Below, one piece after another: positions 10,655 through 18,325 of a stretch of 64,000 nucleotides of DNA (position 1 is the stretch's first letter; each line of letters begins with the position of its first letter). Source of the stretch: CAVQEG01 sp963711465 (GTDB taxonomy: Bacteria > Bacteroidota > Ignavibacteria > OLB7); contig CAVQEG010000001.1 in the NCBI GenBank assembly GCA_963711465.1, positions 1,736,001 to 1,800,000 of the forward strand. The letters are read 5' to 3'. The notes under the pieces were generated by a model. The model was not told the DNA's origin and did not search any database. It was given only the letters and a program-made list of their open reading frames with translations. The position numbers and the translations under genes were made by a program.

Positions 10655-11773
10655 CTACGAGTTGAGTCGGATCGGCATCAGGAGCATCAGCACATCCTGT
10701 CCGTTCCGCGTGCCGTGCGGCGAGACGAGCGATGGACGGAGCGGAGTCGAGAAGTCGAAGGAGACCTCATCGGCATCGATGCGATCGAGCGCATCACGGA
10801 CGTACTGCGAATTGAACCCGATCTCGATCATCTCATCGGCGTAGTCGCACGGGATCGTCTCGTTCGCCTCGCCACCGGTGTCGATGTCCTCCGCCTGCAC
10901 ACTGAGGGCATTCTCGCCGAGCTTCAGTCGCACCTGCCGCGTCTGCGTGTTGGAATACAGACTGACGCGCTTGACGGTGCCGAGCAGGTCGTCGCGCCGG
11001 ATGATCATCCGCTTGTCGTTGGCCTGCGGAATCACGCTCTCGTAGTTCGGATAGTTCTCATCGATCAACCGCGCGGTGATCGTCGTCACGCCGTCACTGA
11101 AGCGAACGTGCGTGGCGTTGGCTTCGAGGGACATCTCCTCGGCGGCGAAGCTCTTGTCGGCGATGGACAACGCCTTCGGCGGTACGATGATGTCCAGTCC
11201 GTCGGATACCTGCGACTGCACCGTATGATCGACCACACGAACGAGTCGGAAGCCGTCTGTCGCGACGGCGCGAACCTCGTCGGGCCGGAACTGGAAGAGC
11301 ACGCCGGTCATCGCCGGGCGGAACTCATCGGTCGAACAGGCAAACATCGTGCGCTCAACCATGGTGGAGAACGTAGCGGTAGGGAGCCGCAACGAGATCT
11401 GCGATTCGAACAGCGGACGCTGCGGAAACTCCGAGGCGTCCAGGCCGGTCAGACGGAATTCGCCCGAGCCGGTTCGCAACGTCACGCGGCGCGACTCGGG
11501 GTCTGCGTCGACGGTCACCTCGCCCTGGTCGAGGGCACGGACGGTGTCGGTCAGCCGCCGCGCGGGCAGCAGAATCGACCCGTTGCGCTCGCCGCGCACC
11601 TCGAGCCGCGTGGTGACGGTGATGTCCATGTCGGTCGCCGTGAGGCTCAGGTTCGAACCTTCGAGCTCCACGAGAATATTCTCGAGGACCGGCATCGGGG
11701 ATCGCTGTGGTGTGGCGCTTGCGATCCGGGAGAGCGCCTGCGCCAGATCTTTGACCGCGGCGGAGAATTTCAT
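10655..11773 (-). CDS. dnaN: DNA polymerase III beta subunit (sliding clamp)
   Basis: The 372-residue protein forms the ring-shaped processivity clamp of the replicative polymerase. It starts MKFSAAVKDLAQALSRI and shows the three-domain clamp pattern: PMPVLENILVELEG in domain 1, EFRPAMTGVLFQF and ATDGFRLVRV in domain 2, and the C-terminal DVLMLLMPIRLNS. The ATG at 11773 is the only start that fits the family; the open frame upstream is low complexity. dnaA, usually next to dnaN, is not here: recX lies divergently upstream. Confidence 0.96.
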   Translation of the reverse strand: MKFSAAVKDLAQALSRIASATPQRSPMPVLENILVELEGSNLSLTATDMDITVTTRLEVRGERNGSILLPARRLTDTVRALDQGEVTVDADPESRRVTLRTGSGEFRLTGLDASEFPQRPLFESQISLRLPTATFSTMVERTMFACSTDEFRPAMTGVLFQFRPDEVRAVATDGFRLVRVVDHTVQSQVSDGLDIIVPPKALSIADKSFAAEEMSLEANATHVRFSDGVTTITARLIDENYPNYESVIPQANDKRMIIRRDDLLGTVKRVSLYSNTQTRQVRLKLGENALSVQAEDIDTGGEANETIPCDYADEMIEIGFNSQYVRDALDRIDADEVSFDFSTPLRPSLVSPHGTRNGQDVLMLLMPIRLNS

Positions 11774-12140
11774 GATGGTCGTTGCTGAAGAATAGAGGTA
11801 CTGATGTTCATTGACCCGATCGGTCGGAGGTGTGTCGGGTGAGGTCCCTCCCTGCCCCGGGATGGTCGGACTGCCGGAACGGTGCGCAGCGGGACGGGCC
11901 AGAGCCGGTTCCAGGCACCCCCCGGGGGCGCCTTGCGCACCGATCGAGCGGATCGGAAAAACTACGAAAAATCGGGTCGTCGGGAAAGCACCGAATGCCC
12001 CCATTTTCTGCGATTTTCGGCAATTTTCGACTATTCACACCTCGTCGCTTCGACCGCGACGAACCAAGGATTGTTCTTGCCTCTCACGGCGTGCTTTGCC
12101 ATCATATCCGGTTTCCGTCATCCACCGATTCTTTCTACCC
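11774..12140. promoter_or_regulatory. dnaN-recX intergenic region with phased A/T tracts and one DnaA-box-like 9-mer
   Basis: This 367-bp divergent gap holds no gene I can support. GAAAAA occurs at 11956 and 11966 (10 bp apart), and ATTTTC occurs at 12003, 12013 and 12023 (also 10 bp apart). Runs of A or T phased with the helix are known to bend DNA. CTATTCACA at 12031-12039 matches the DnaA box TTATNCACA at 8 of 9 places. It probably holds the dnaN and recX promoters; a part in replication initiation is speculation. Confidence 0.45.
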
Positions 12141-12827
12141 ATGCAGGCCGAATTCATCCCGCCCGACGATCGGTCGGACCACCTCGAGATCACCGATGTG
12201 CAGATTCAGCAGCGACGTGCCGCCCGGCGCTCGATCTTCATCAACGGCGCCTTCGCCTTCGGCGTCTGCGAGGAGACCTACGTTCGCTTCTCCCTCTTCA
12301 CCGGACGTGAACTGACCGCCGGTGAGATCGAGGAGATCCTGCGCGAGGACGAGCAGTACGCCGCCCGTCTCGTCGCGATGCACTACCTCTCCTACCGCAT
12401 GCGGACGATCTCCGAACTGCGCAGCAAGCTCCGCGACAAGGAGTTTTCCGACGAGGCCATCGAGGCGACACTCGCGTTCCTGGCGGAGTATCGAATGACC
12501 GACGACGGCGAATTCTCACGCGCGTTCGTCAACGACCGCCTGCTGAAGCGTCGCGTCGGCCGACGCAGACTGCAGATGGAACTCCACCGCAAGGGCGTCG
12601 ATCGCGAAGAAGCCGCCGAGGTCGTCCGGAACATGATCGACGAGGAGGCGGAGTTCGACAACGCCCTCGAAGCCGCACGTGGCAAGGCACGCCGCACTCG
12701 TACCGACGATCCGAAGAAGTGGGAACGCTCGATGGCCTCCTTCCTTTCAGGACGCGGCTTCGGGTGGGACGTCGTGCGCCGCGTCATCGATCAGGTGAAG
12801 TCGGAGGTCTTTGGCAATCACGGGTGA
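12141..12827 (+). CDS. recX: Regulatory protein RecX
   Basis: The 228-residue protein is a RecX-family modulator that binds and limits RecA filaments. The helical repeats of the family are visible: AARLVAMHYLSYRMRTISEL, RSKLRDKEFSDEAI, LAEYRMTDDGEFSRAFVNDR and RRLQMELHRKGVDREEA. It is longer than the classical 150-170 residues owing to an N-terminal beta-rich part (about 60 residues), common in many phyla. The ATG at 12141 is chosen; in-frame codons upstream lie in the dnaN-recX spacer. It is divergent from dnaN and followed 29 bp later by a small zinc-ribbon gene. Confidence 0.88.
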   Translation: MQAEFIPPDDRSDHLEITDVQIQQRRAARRSIFINGAFAFGVCEETYVRFSLFTGRELTAGEIEEILREDEQYAARLVAMHYLSYRMRTISELRSKLRDKEFSDEAIEATLAFLAEYRMTDDGEFSRAFVNDRLLKRRVGRRRLQMELHRKGVDREEAAEVVRNMIDEEAEFDNALEAARGKARRTRTDDPKKWERSMASFLSGRGFGWDVVRRVIDQVKSEVFGNHG

Positions 12828-12856
12828 TCGTTCATTGCGACGACGCGAGGTGTACG

Positions 12857-13114
12857 ATGGATGAAGAATTCGAATGGTGGGGCGACGACCCGGACGACGA
12901 GGTGTTTGCCACCGAAGGCGATCTCACGCCCGTTCCCTATCGGTGCGCTGCCTGCGGTGAAACCAATACGACGATGCTCGACCTCGGTGGCGGCCTCCGT
13001 CAGCAGTACACGGAGGACTGCGCCGTCTGCTGCCGGCCGAATCTGTTGACGATCACCATCGAGGCCGATACGCTGCTCGTGTCCCTGCATAACGAACTCG
13101 AGTACGACTGCTAG
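12857..13114 (+). CDS. CPXCG-type cysteine-rich zinc-ribbon protein
   Basis: This 85-residue acidic protein has a CAACGE pair and, 24 residues on, a second pair in EDCAVCCRPN, followed by LLTITIEADT. That matches the small Cys-rich CPXCG family, presumed zinc-binding and of unknown function. Here the first motif is CAACG, with A in place of P. The ATG at 12857 lies 29 bp after recX, so the two are probably co-transcribed; the reading frame extends upstream into recX in another frame and that part was rejected. Confidence 0.75.
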   Translation: MDEEFEWWGDDPDDEVFATEGDLTPVPYRCAACGETNTTMLDLGGGLRQQYTEDCAVCCRPNLLTITIEADTLLVSLHNELEYDC

Positions 13115-13124
13115 CGTCCGGGCA

Positions 13125-14429
13125 TCAGGAGACCTGCGGGCCCGCCACCACTTCCGCCGCGCAGACCTCACCGTCGAATTCTCCGATTCGAACCGGCAGA
13201 ATCGTGTGTTCGCCGACGCCACGGGCAGCGACGCGGATGTAGTTGTCGGAGTAGCCCTGAATCGTACCGTCGGCGTGCATCGACTCGAAGAGTACCGGTC
13301 GGACCGAGCCGGCAAATCGTCGTGCGAACGCCGCGCGATGCCTGTCGGAGAGGGCCCGCAGTGCCCGCGTTCGCTGCCGACGCACATCCATCGCAACGAC
13401 GGCCGTCGACTCGGCGGCGGACGTGTTGTCCCGCTCGGAATAGGTAAACACGTGCAGGTAGGCGATCGGAAGATCGGCGAGGAATTCCCGAGTACGCTCG
13501 AAGTGTGTATCGCTCTCGCCGGGAAAGCCGACGATCACATCGACCCCGACGGCGGCTTCCGGCAGGTGGCGGAGGATCGACTCGACCCGATCGCGGTAGT
13601 GCTCACTGCGGTACCGTCGCCGCATCCGGCCGAGGATTTCGTCCGATCCACTCTGCAGCGGAACGTGGAAGTGCGGCAGCATCCGATCGGAACGCGCGGC
13701 CAGCTCGATGATGCGATCCTCCAGCAGGTTCGGTTCGATCGAACTGATCTTCAACCGGCGAACGCCGTCGACATCGTGAAGTCGCACGAGCAGTTCGTAC
13801 AGCGACTCTCCACGGGCACGACCGAAGTCACCGGTGTTGACGCCGGTGAGCACGATCTCCTCGTAGCCGGCCTCGACGAGTTCGCGTGCCTGTGCGAGGG
13901 TATCGTCGATCGACTGGGAGCGACTGGCTCCGCGCGCGCGCGGAATCGTGCAGAACGAACAGGTGTAGTCGCAACCGTCCTGAACCTTGAGGAACGCGCG
14001 AGTGCGGGCATCATCGGCCGAAGAGAATGCGGGACCGAACCCAGTGGTCTCGGCGATATCGCCGCAGCGCACCTCGGCCTCGGAGCGTTTCTCGAACGGA
14101 TCGAGCAGATCGAAGATCCGGAACTTCTCCGCCGAGCCGAGCACGGCGTCGACCCCGTCGATCCCGGCAATCTCCTCCGGCTTCAGCTGGGCATAACAGC
14201 CGGTGACGATCACGAACGAATCAGGATTGGCACGCAGCGCACGGCGGACGATCTGGCGGCATTCGCGATCGGCATTGGTGGTGACGGTACAGGAGTTGAT
14301 CACGGTCACCTCGGAGGCCGTGCCGAAGTCGACGACATCGAATCCGTTGCGACGGAACTCGCCGGCGATCGCGCTGGTCTCGGCCTGGTTCAGCTTGCAG
14401 CCCAGCGTATGGAATGCGACTCGTGCCAT
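13125..14429 (-). CDS. mtaB: tRNA threonylcarbamoyladenosine methylthiotransferase MtaB
   Basis: The 434-residue radical-SAM enzyme adds a methylthio group to t6A37 of tRNAs that read ANN codons. The N-terminal domain supplies the three cysteines of the auxiliary Fe-S cluster (HTLGCKLNQAE, NSCTVTTNADRE, TGCYAQ), and CDYTCSFCTIPRARG is the CxxxCxxC radical-SAM motif. A C-terminal TRAM-like RNA-binding region follows. TLGCKLNQ is typical of MtaB, as opposed to MiaB. The ATG at 14429 is used. It converges on the zinc-ribbon gene with 10 bp between the stops. Confidence 0.92.
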   Translation of the reverse strand: MARVAFHTLGCKLNQAETSAIAGEFRRNGFDVVDFGTASEVTVINSCTVTTNADRECRQIVRRALRANPDSFVIVTGCYAQLKPEEIAGIDGVDAVLGSAEKFRIFDLLDPFEKRSEAEVRCGDIAETTGFGPAFSSADDARTRAFLKVQDGCDYTCSFCTIPRARGASRSQSIDDTLAQARELVEAGYEEIVLTGVNTGDFGRARGESLYELLVRLHDVDGVRRLKISSIEPNLLEDRIIELAARSDRMLPHFHVPLQSGSDEILGRMRRRYRSEHYRDRVESILRHLPEAAVGVDVIVGFPGESDTHFERTREFLADLPIAYLHVFTYSERDNTSAAESTAVVAMDVRRQRTRALRALSDRHRAAFARRFAGSVRPVLFESMHADGTIQGYSDNYIRVAARGVGEHTILPVRIGEFDGEVCAAEVVAGPQVS

Positions 14430-14614
14430 CTTGCGAATGACCAAATGCTCCGATATTATCCGTTCGGTCGGTACTCTTCCGCCAGCGTCGCCTCCGCGAC
14501 GTGTCTCACGCCGGTACCGGTCGATCGGTCCACTGAATACGCAACAGCATCGGGGTCGTGCTGACGCATCATCGCATCGCCACACGATCGTTCGGCCGCC
14601 CCGGGAAATGGTCT

Positions 14615-15328
14615 ATGAACTCCATCCGACTCGAACTGTTCATCACGCCGCCGAGCGACCGCGAACGCAGGGAATTTCTCATTCTCGAAGAGCTCCGGCG
14701 ACTGCGTGCCGGGTTCTCGCAGAACCGCATCTACCCGTCGCTGGCGGAGCTCATCGAGCTGCGCACGACGCTGAAGACGATCGCGCGGCGGGCGGACGAA
14801 ATCCGTCTGCTGCTTCCGAAGCGCATTCGTGGAATCGATCTGAAGCAGAAGACGATCGACTACGAGGAACTGCACCTCGAGGGTGATGATCTGCGCAGCG
14901 TGGTGGAGATGATCGCCTGGACCGTTCCGCACCTCGAGAGCCTCATCGACGAGGGACGCACGATCGTCGACTTCGTGGCAGATCACATCCGCGTCGAAGA
15001 GGTCGGAATCCTGCCCGCCTACCTGGAGGAGGGCTACCTGATGGTGCCGGAGCTGCGCACCAGCGACCTGCACGTGCTGCGCTACGAGATCTCCATCTTC
15101 ACCGGTTCGGGCGAACGCTATCGGAATCTGAAGACGGTCGAGGTCCGCACGATTCCCTTCACCGCCGTCACGGCCACACCGGCGCACATCAAGAGCGAAC
15201 TGATTGCCGCCCATCGCGAGCTGCCGAATCCGGCCACGTATTTCTTCGACACCGAACTCGACTTTCCGTACGTCGAGACCATCCTGCCGATTGCGAAGCG
15301 GAAGCTGCTGCGACAGATCTACACATAG
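14615..15328 (+). CDS. Protein of unknown function
   Basis: The 237-residue product is soluble, with no signal peptide or membrane segment. It reads as an alpha/beta protein with a charged, Leu/Ile-rich N-terminal half (ERREFLILEELRRLRAGFSQ; LAELIELRTTLKTIARRADE) and a more beta-like C-terminal half that ends in a Tyr/Phe-rich stretch near ATYFFDTELDFPY. I do not recognise the family. The ATG at 14615 is preferred to an upstream start at 14558, whose added residues are low complexity. It is divergent from mtaB and converges on nuoD, with only 2 bp between the stops. The long uninterrupted frame and high-GC third positions support a real gene. Confidence 0.7.
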   Translation: MNSIRLELFITPPSDRERREFLILEELRRLRAGFSQNRIYPSLAELIELRTTLKTIARRADEIRLLLPKRIRGIDLKQKTIDYEELHLEGDDLRSVVEMIAWTVPHLESLIDEGRTIVDFVADHIRVEEVGILPAYLEEGYLMVPELRTSDLHVLRYEISIFTGSGERYRNLKTVEVRTIPFTAVTATPAHIKSELIAAHRELPNPATYFFDTELDFPYVETILPIAKRKLLRQIYT

Positions 15329-15330
15329 CG

Positions 15331-16611
15331 CTACTTGTCGGCTTCGCCCATTACCGGATCGATCGATCCGATGATCGCCACGACGTCGGCGATCATCGCT
15401 CCCTCGCACATCGGCTTCAGCGCCTGGAGGTTGCAGAACGACGGCGAATGAATCTTCATCCTCCAGGCGTGACCCGTGCCGTCGGAGACGATGTAGAACC
15501 CGAGCTCGCCCTTCGGCGACTCGATCGCCATGTAGCTTTCGCCACGCTCCGGCATGGTGCCGAAGTTGATCAGCATGAAGTCGTGGATCAGCTCCTCCAT
15601 GCGCGTGTAGATCTCCTCTTTGCCCGGCAGCACGTACTCGGCGTCGTTGCTCATCACCGGCCCATCCGGAATCTTCTCCAGCAGCTGGCGAACGATCTTC
15701 ACCGACTCCTTCATTTCGTCGCCGCGCACCATGTAGCGCGCCAGACAGTCACCCTCGGTATAGGTGATCACGTCGAAGTCGAGCTCATCGTAGAGCAGAT
15801 ACGGCTCGTCGCGTCGCAGGTCGTGCGGCACGCCCGATCCGCGCAGACACGGTCCGGTCAGCCCGAGCGCCATGGCGTCGTCGGCCGAGATGTACCCGAT
15901 ATCTCGCGTGCGCTCGACGAAGATGCGGTTGCGATTGACGAGCCCTTCGAACTCGTGGAGGTTGGCGGGGAATTCATCGATGAACGTGCGGATCATCGGT
16001 ACGACGCGGGGACCGAAATCGTTGGCCACTCCACCGATGCGGGTATAGCTGGTGGTGAAGCGGGCGCCGCAGATCTTCTCGAAGATGTCGTAGAGCTTCT
16101 CGCGCTCGCGGAACGTCCACAGCAGCATCGTCACCGCGCCTACGTCCATTGCCATTGCGCCCATCGCCATCAGGTGCGAGCTGATTCGCGCCAGCTCTGC
16201 GATCATCGTCCGGATCCACATCGCCCGAGCCGGGGTCTCGATGCCCGCGGCCTTCTCCACCGCCAGTGCGTAGGCGACGTTGTTCGACAGCGGCGAGAGG
16301 TAATCGAGTCGGTCGGTGTGCGGGAGGAATTCATGGTAGGTGATGTTCTCACCCAGCTTCTCATATCCCCGATGCAGATACCCGAGCTCCGGAACGCACT
16401 TCTCGACGGTCTCGCCATCGAGGCGCAGCAGCACGCGCAGCACGCCGTGTGTGGCCGGATGCTGCGGTCCCATGTTGAGCACCATCGTGTTGTCGAGCGG
16501 GTCCCGCCCTTCCAGTGTGATCGTCGTGTCCTTATCGACGATCCGACTGAGGATCTTCCGCTGACGTATGTCCGTGACGCGCTCGAGCGTCGCCGTCGAA
16601 TTGATGTTCAT
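15331..16611 (-). CDS. nuoD: NADH-quinone oxidoreductase subunit D
   Basis: The 426-residue protein is the 49-kDa-type subunit of respiratory complex I, at the quinone-binding site. It carries LNMGPQHPATHGVLRVLL, GYLHRGYEKLGEN, the region around DRLDYLSPLSNN, and the C-terminus IIGSIDPVMGEADK. The first 45 residues form an extra charged segment before the conserved GPQHPATH. The ATG at 16611 is used; it lies 37 bp after the stop of nuoC. No other nuo gene is in the window. Confidence 0.96.
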   Translation of the reverse strand: MNINSTATLERVTDIRQRKILSRIVDKDTTITLEGRDPLDNTMVLNMGPQHPATHGVLRVLLRLDGETVEKCVPELGYLHRGYEKLGENITYHEFLPHTDRLDYLSPLSNNVAYALAVEKAAGIETPARAMWIRTMIAELARISSHLMAMGAMAMDVGAVTMLLWTFREREKLYDIFEKICGARFTTSYTRIGGVANDFGPRVVPMIRTFIDEFPANLHEFEGLVNRNRIFVERTRDIGYISADDAMALGLTGPCLRGSGVPHDLRRDEPYLLYDELDFDVITYTEGDCLARYMVRGDEMKESVKIVRQLLEKIPDGPVMSNDAEYVLPGKEEIYTRMEELIHDFMLINFGTMPERGESYMAIESPKGELGFYIVSDGTGHAWRMKIHSPSFCNLQALKPMCEGAMIADVVAIIGSIDPVMGEADK

Positions 16612-16648
16612 GGTCTCGGAATTGAATTCATACGCCCTTCGCCAGGGC

Positions 16649-17188
16649 CTAATTGCGTTCCGGAAGCGGCATCGATCCGGGCACACCCATCATCGGGAAC
16701 TCCTTGCGCAGCGGATAGAGCGGCTCCCCCGTCGACGGATCGACGAAGTCCTCCGGCATGTACATCCGGCGCAGGTCAGGATGATTGTCGAAGATGATCC
16801 CGTGCATGTCGTACGCCTCGCGTTCGTACCAGTCGGCAGAGGTGTACAGCCCCGTCAGCGTGTCGACGTGCGGTTCGCGTTCCTCGACGAAGCACTTGAC
16901 GCGCAGCCGCAGATTCTGCTCGATCGACCACAGGTTGTAGATCATCTCGAACCGCTCCTTGCGCCGGTTCCAGTCGACGACGCATACGTCCTTCAGCATG
17001 GAGAAGCGCAGCTCGGCCTCGTCGCGCAGATACCGCACCACCTCCACCAGGCGGTCCTTCGGCACGCGCACCGACAGCTCTCCGCGATGCTCGTTCGCAT
17101 CGATCATGTCCTCACCGAAATGCTCGAGGAGCTTCGGCATCACAGCGCTGCGCACCCGCTCAAGTCGTTCGCTCAGCCGGTTGTTCAT
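16649..17188 (-). CDS. nuoC: NADH-quinone oxidoreductase subunit C
   Basis: The 179-residue protein is the 30-kDa-type subunit of complex I in the peripheral arm. ELRFSMLKDVCVVDW, the hydrophilic core, and the motif DWYEREAYDMHGIIFDNHPD followed by RRMYMPEDF are diagnostic. It is a separate gene, not the NuoCD fusion of enterobacteria. nuoA and nuoB do not lie upstream; a rhomboid-like gene does. Confidence 0.95.
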   Translation of the reverse strand: MNNRLSERLERVRSAVMPKLLEHFGEDMIDANEHRGELSVRVPKDRLVEVVRYLRDEAELRFSMLKDVCVVDWNRRKERFEMIYNLWSIEQNLRLRVKCFVEEREPHVDTLTGLYTSADWYEREAYDMHGIIFDNHPDLRRMYMPEDFVDPSTGEPLYPLRKEFPMMGVPGSMPLPERN

Positions 17189-17300
17189 GGCAGGGATTGG
17201 AAGTCAGTGGAATGCAGGAGAATCTTGAAACTACGCTCTGTGGTGCGAACGCGAAAGCGCCTCCCGGCGGGCGAATGTTGGAATCGGTAACAGCACCCGC

Positions 17301-18143
17301 TCATCGGCCGGAGTACTCCTCGAGGAACTCCCGATCGTCATCGCTAAGTGCGTCATACCCCCGCTCATTGATCCGGTCGAGAATCTCATCGAGTCGCTCC
17401 TCGTCGGTGAGTTCCGCCACAGGAGCCTTCTGAAAGGCCATCCGAAGTCGCGAACCGGCAGACTCATGCACACCACCGCCGACGGTCGAACGTGCCGGGT
17501 CCCCGAGGTGCCGAACGCCCGGAGCCATCAGCCGCTCGATCGAGCGGATCGGACCGAGCAATACCGCGTACTTCTGGTAGCGAATGTGGAAGTACACCGA
17601 CCCGAACACCAGTCCGTACCCGCCCAGACTGAAGAACAGCAGAGGCGATTGTCCGCCTGCGATGGTCTTGAACAGGCTGAAGAACACGATCACCGCAGCG
17701 GCAAAGGCCAGAATGACCCAGCTGCGGATGGAGAAGAAGAACAGGCGGATTTCACTGTGCGGGAACAGATAGACGAATCCGATCAGCGTGAAGAGCGCCG
17801 GATTGGTGGTGCCCGACATCCTTACGCCGGTATGCAGGAACGTCAGCGTGTGCAGCAGCCCCGCCAGGATCACCACACCAAGCAGGTGCCATCCGAACGA
17901 CCGCGTGCCCAGCATCTGCTCGAGCTCCTCCCCCGGTGATGAGAAGCTGATTGCGCCGATGAGCAGACTCAGCAGCTCGATCGCCAGCGGATAGCTCACC
18001 AGCCGCCAGATCTGCATGCCCGGGATCACCGCGTTCGGTGTAAGCCAGACGAATGGGCCGAACCTGCTCGCCACTCCGAAGAGTGCGAGCAGGAACATCA
18101 CCATGTGCCCGATCAGAATCTTGCGTGAGAGCGACATCTCCAT
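17301..18143 (-). CDS. Rhomboid-like membrane protein lacking the catalytic residues
   Basis: The 280-residue protein has about six hydrophobic segments between residues 8 and 190, laid out as in rhomboid proteases, and a soluble tail with LDEILDRINERGYDALSDDDREFL. That tail resembles the C-terminal segment found on many Bacteroidota rhomboid-family proteins. Where a rhomboid protease has GxSG, this one reads MSGTTNPALFTLIG, and no His is seen in the later helix that would complete the Ser-His dyad. It is therefore probably a pseudoprotease that binds membrane proteins without cleaving them. Two possible ATG starts lie 6 bp apart (18143, 18137). Confidence 0.7.
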   Translation of the reverse strand: MEMSLSRKILIGHMVMFLLALFGVASRFGPFVWLTPNAVIPGMQIWRLVSYPLAIELLSLLIGAISFSSPGEELEQMLGTRSFGWHLLGVVILAGLLHTLTFLHTGVRMSGTTNPALFTLIGFVYLFPHSEIRLFFFSIRSWVILAFAAAVIVFFSLFKTIAGGQSPLLFFSLGGYGLVFGSVYFHIRYQKYAVLLGPIRSIERLMAPGVRHLGDPARSTVGGGVHESAGSRLRMAFQKAPVAELTDEERLDEILDRINERGYDALSDDDREFLEEYSGR

Positions 18144-18286
18144 CTGGCCATCGACCCGTCGTCCGGATTCAGCACTACACCCCGTCGAGATCGCCAGGAT
18201 GCCAGTGAGGATCCAATTCGATCCCGGTATTCCCGATTGAAAACGTCCGGAAGGTTGCTGTGGTCACTACGTGCTGAGACAGTGAA

Positions 18287-18315
18287 CGAAGCTATGTAAA
18301 ATTCGACCAATCAAA
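18287..18315 (-). promoter_or_regulatory. Possible promoter for the rhomboid-like gene
   Basis: On the minus strand, TTTG (18315-18312) and TAGCTTCG (18294-18287) are 17 nt apart. The second differs from TAnnTTTG at one place. The leader to the ATG would be about 140 nt. It lies in the gap after the glycosyltransferase stop. Confidence 0.3.
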
Positions 18316-18325
18316 TCTCCCATGC

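Noticed and set aside
11774..12004. N-terminal extension of dnaN and an upstream extension of recX
   Set aside because: Both are low complexity and lie in the spacer; the clamp and RecX families start at 11773 and 12141.
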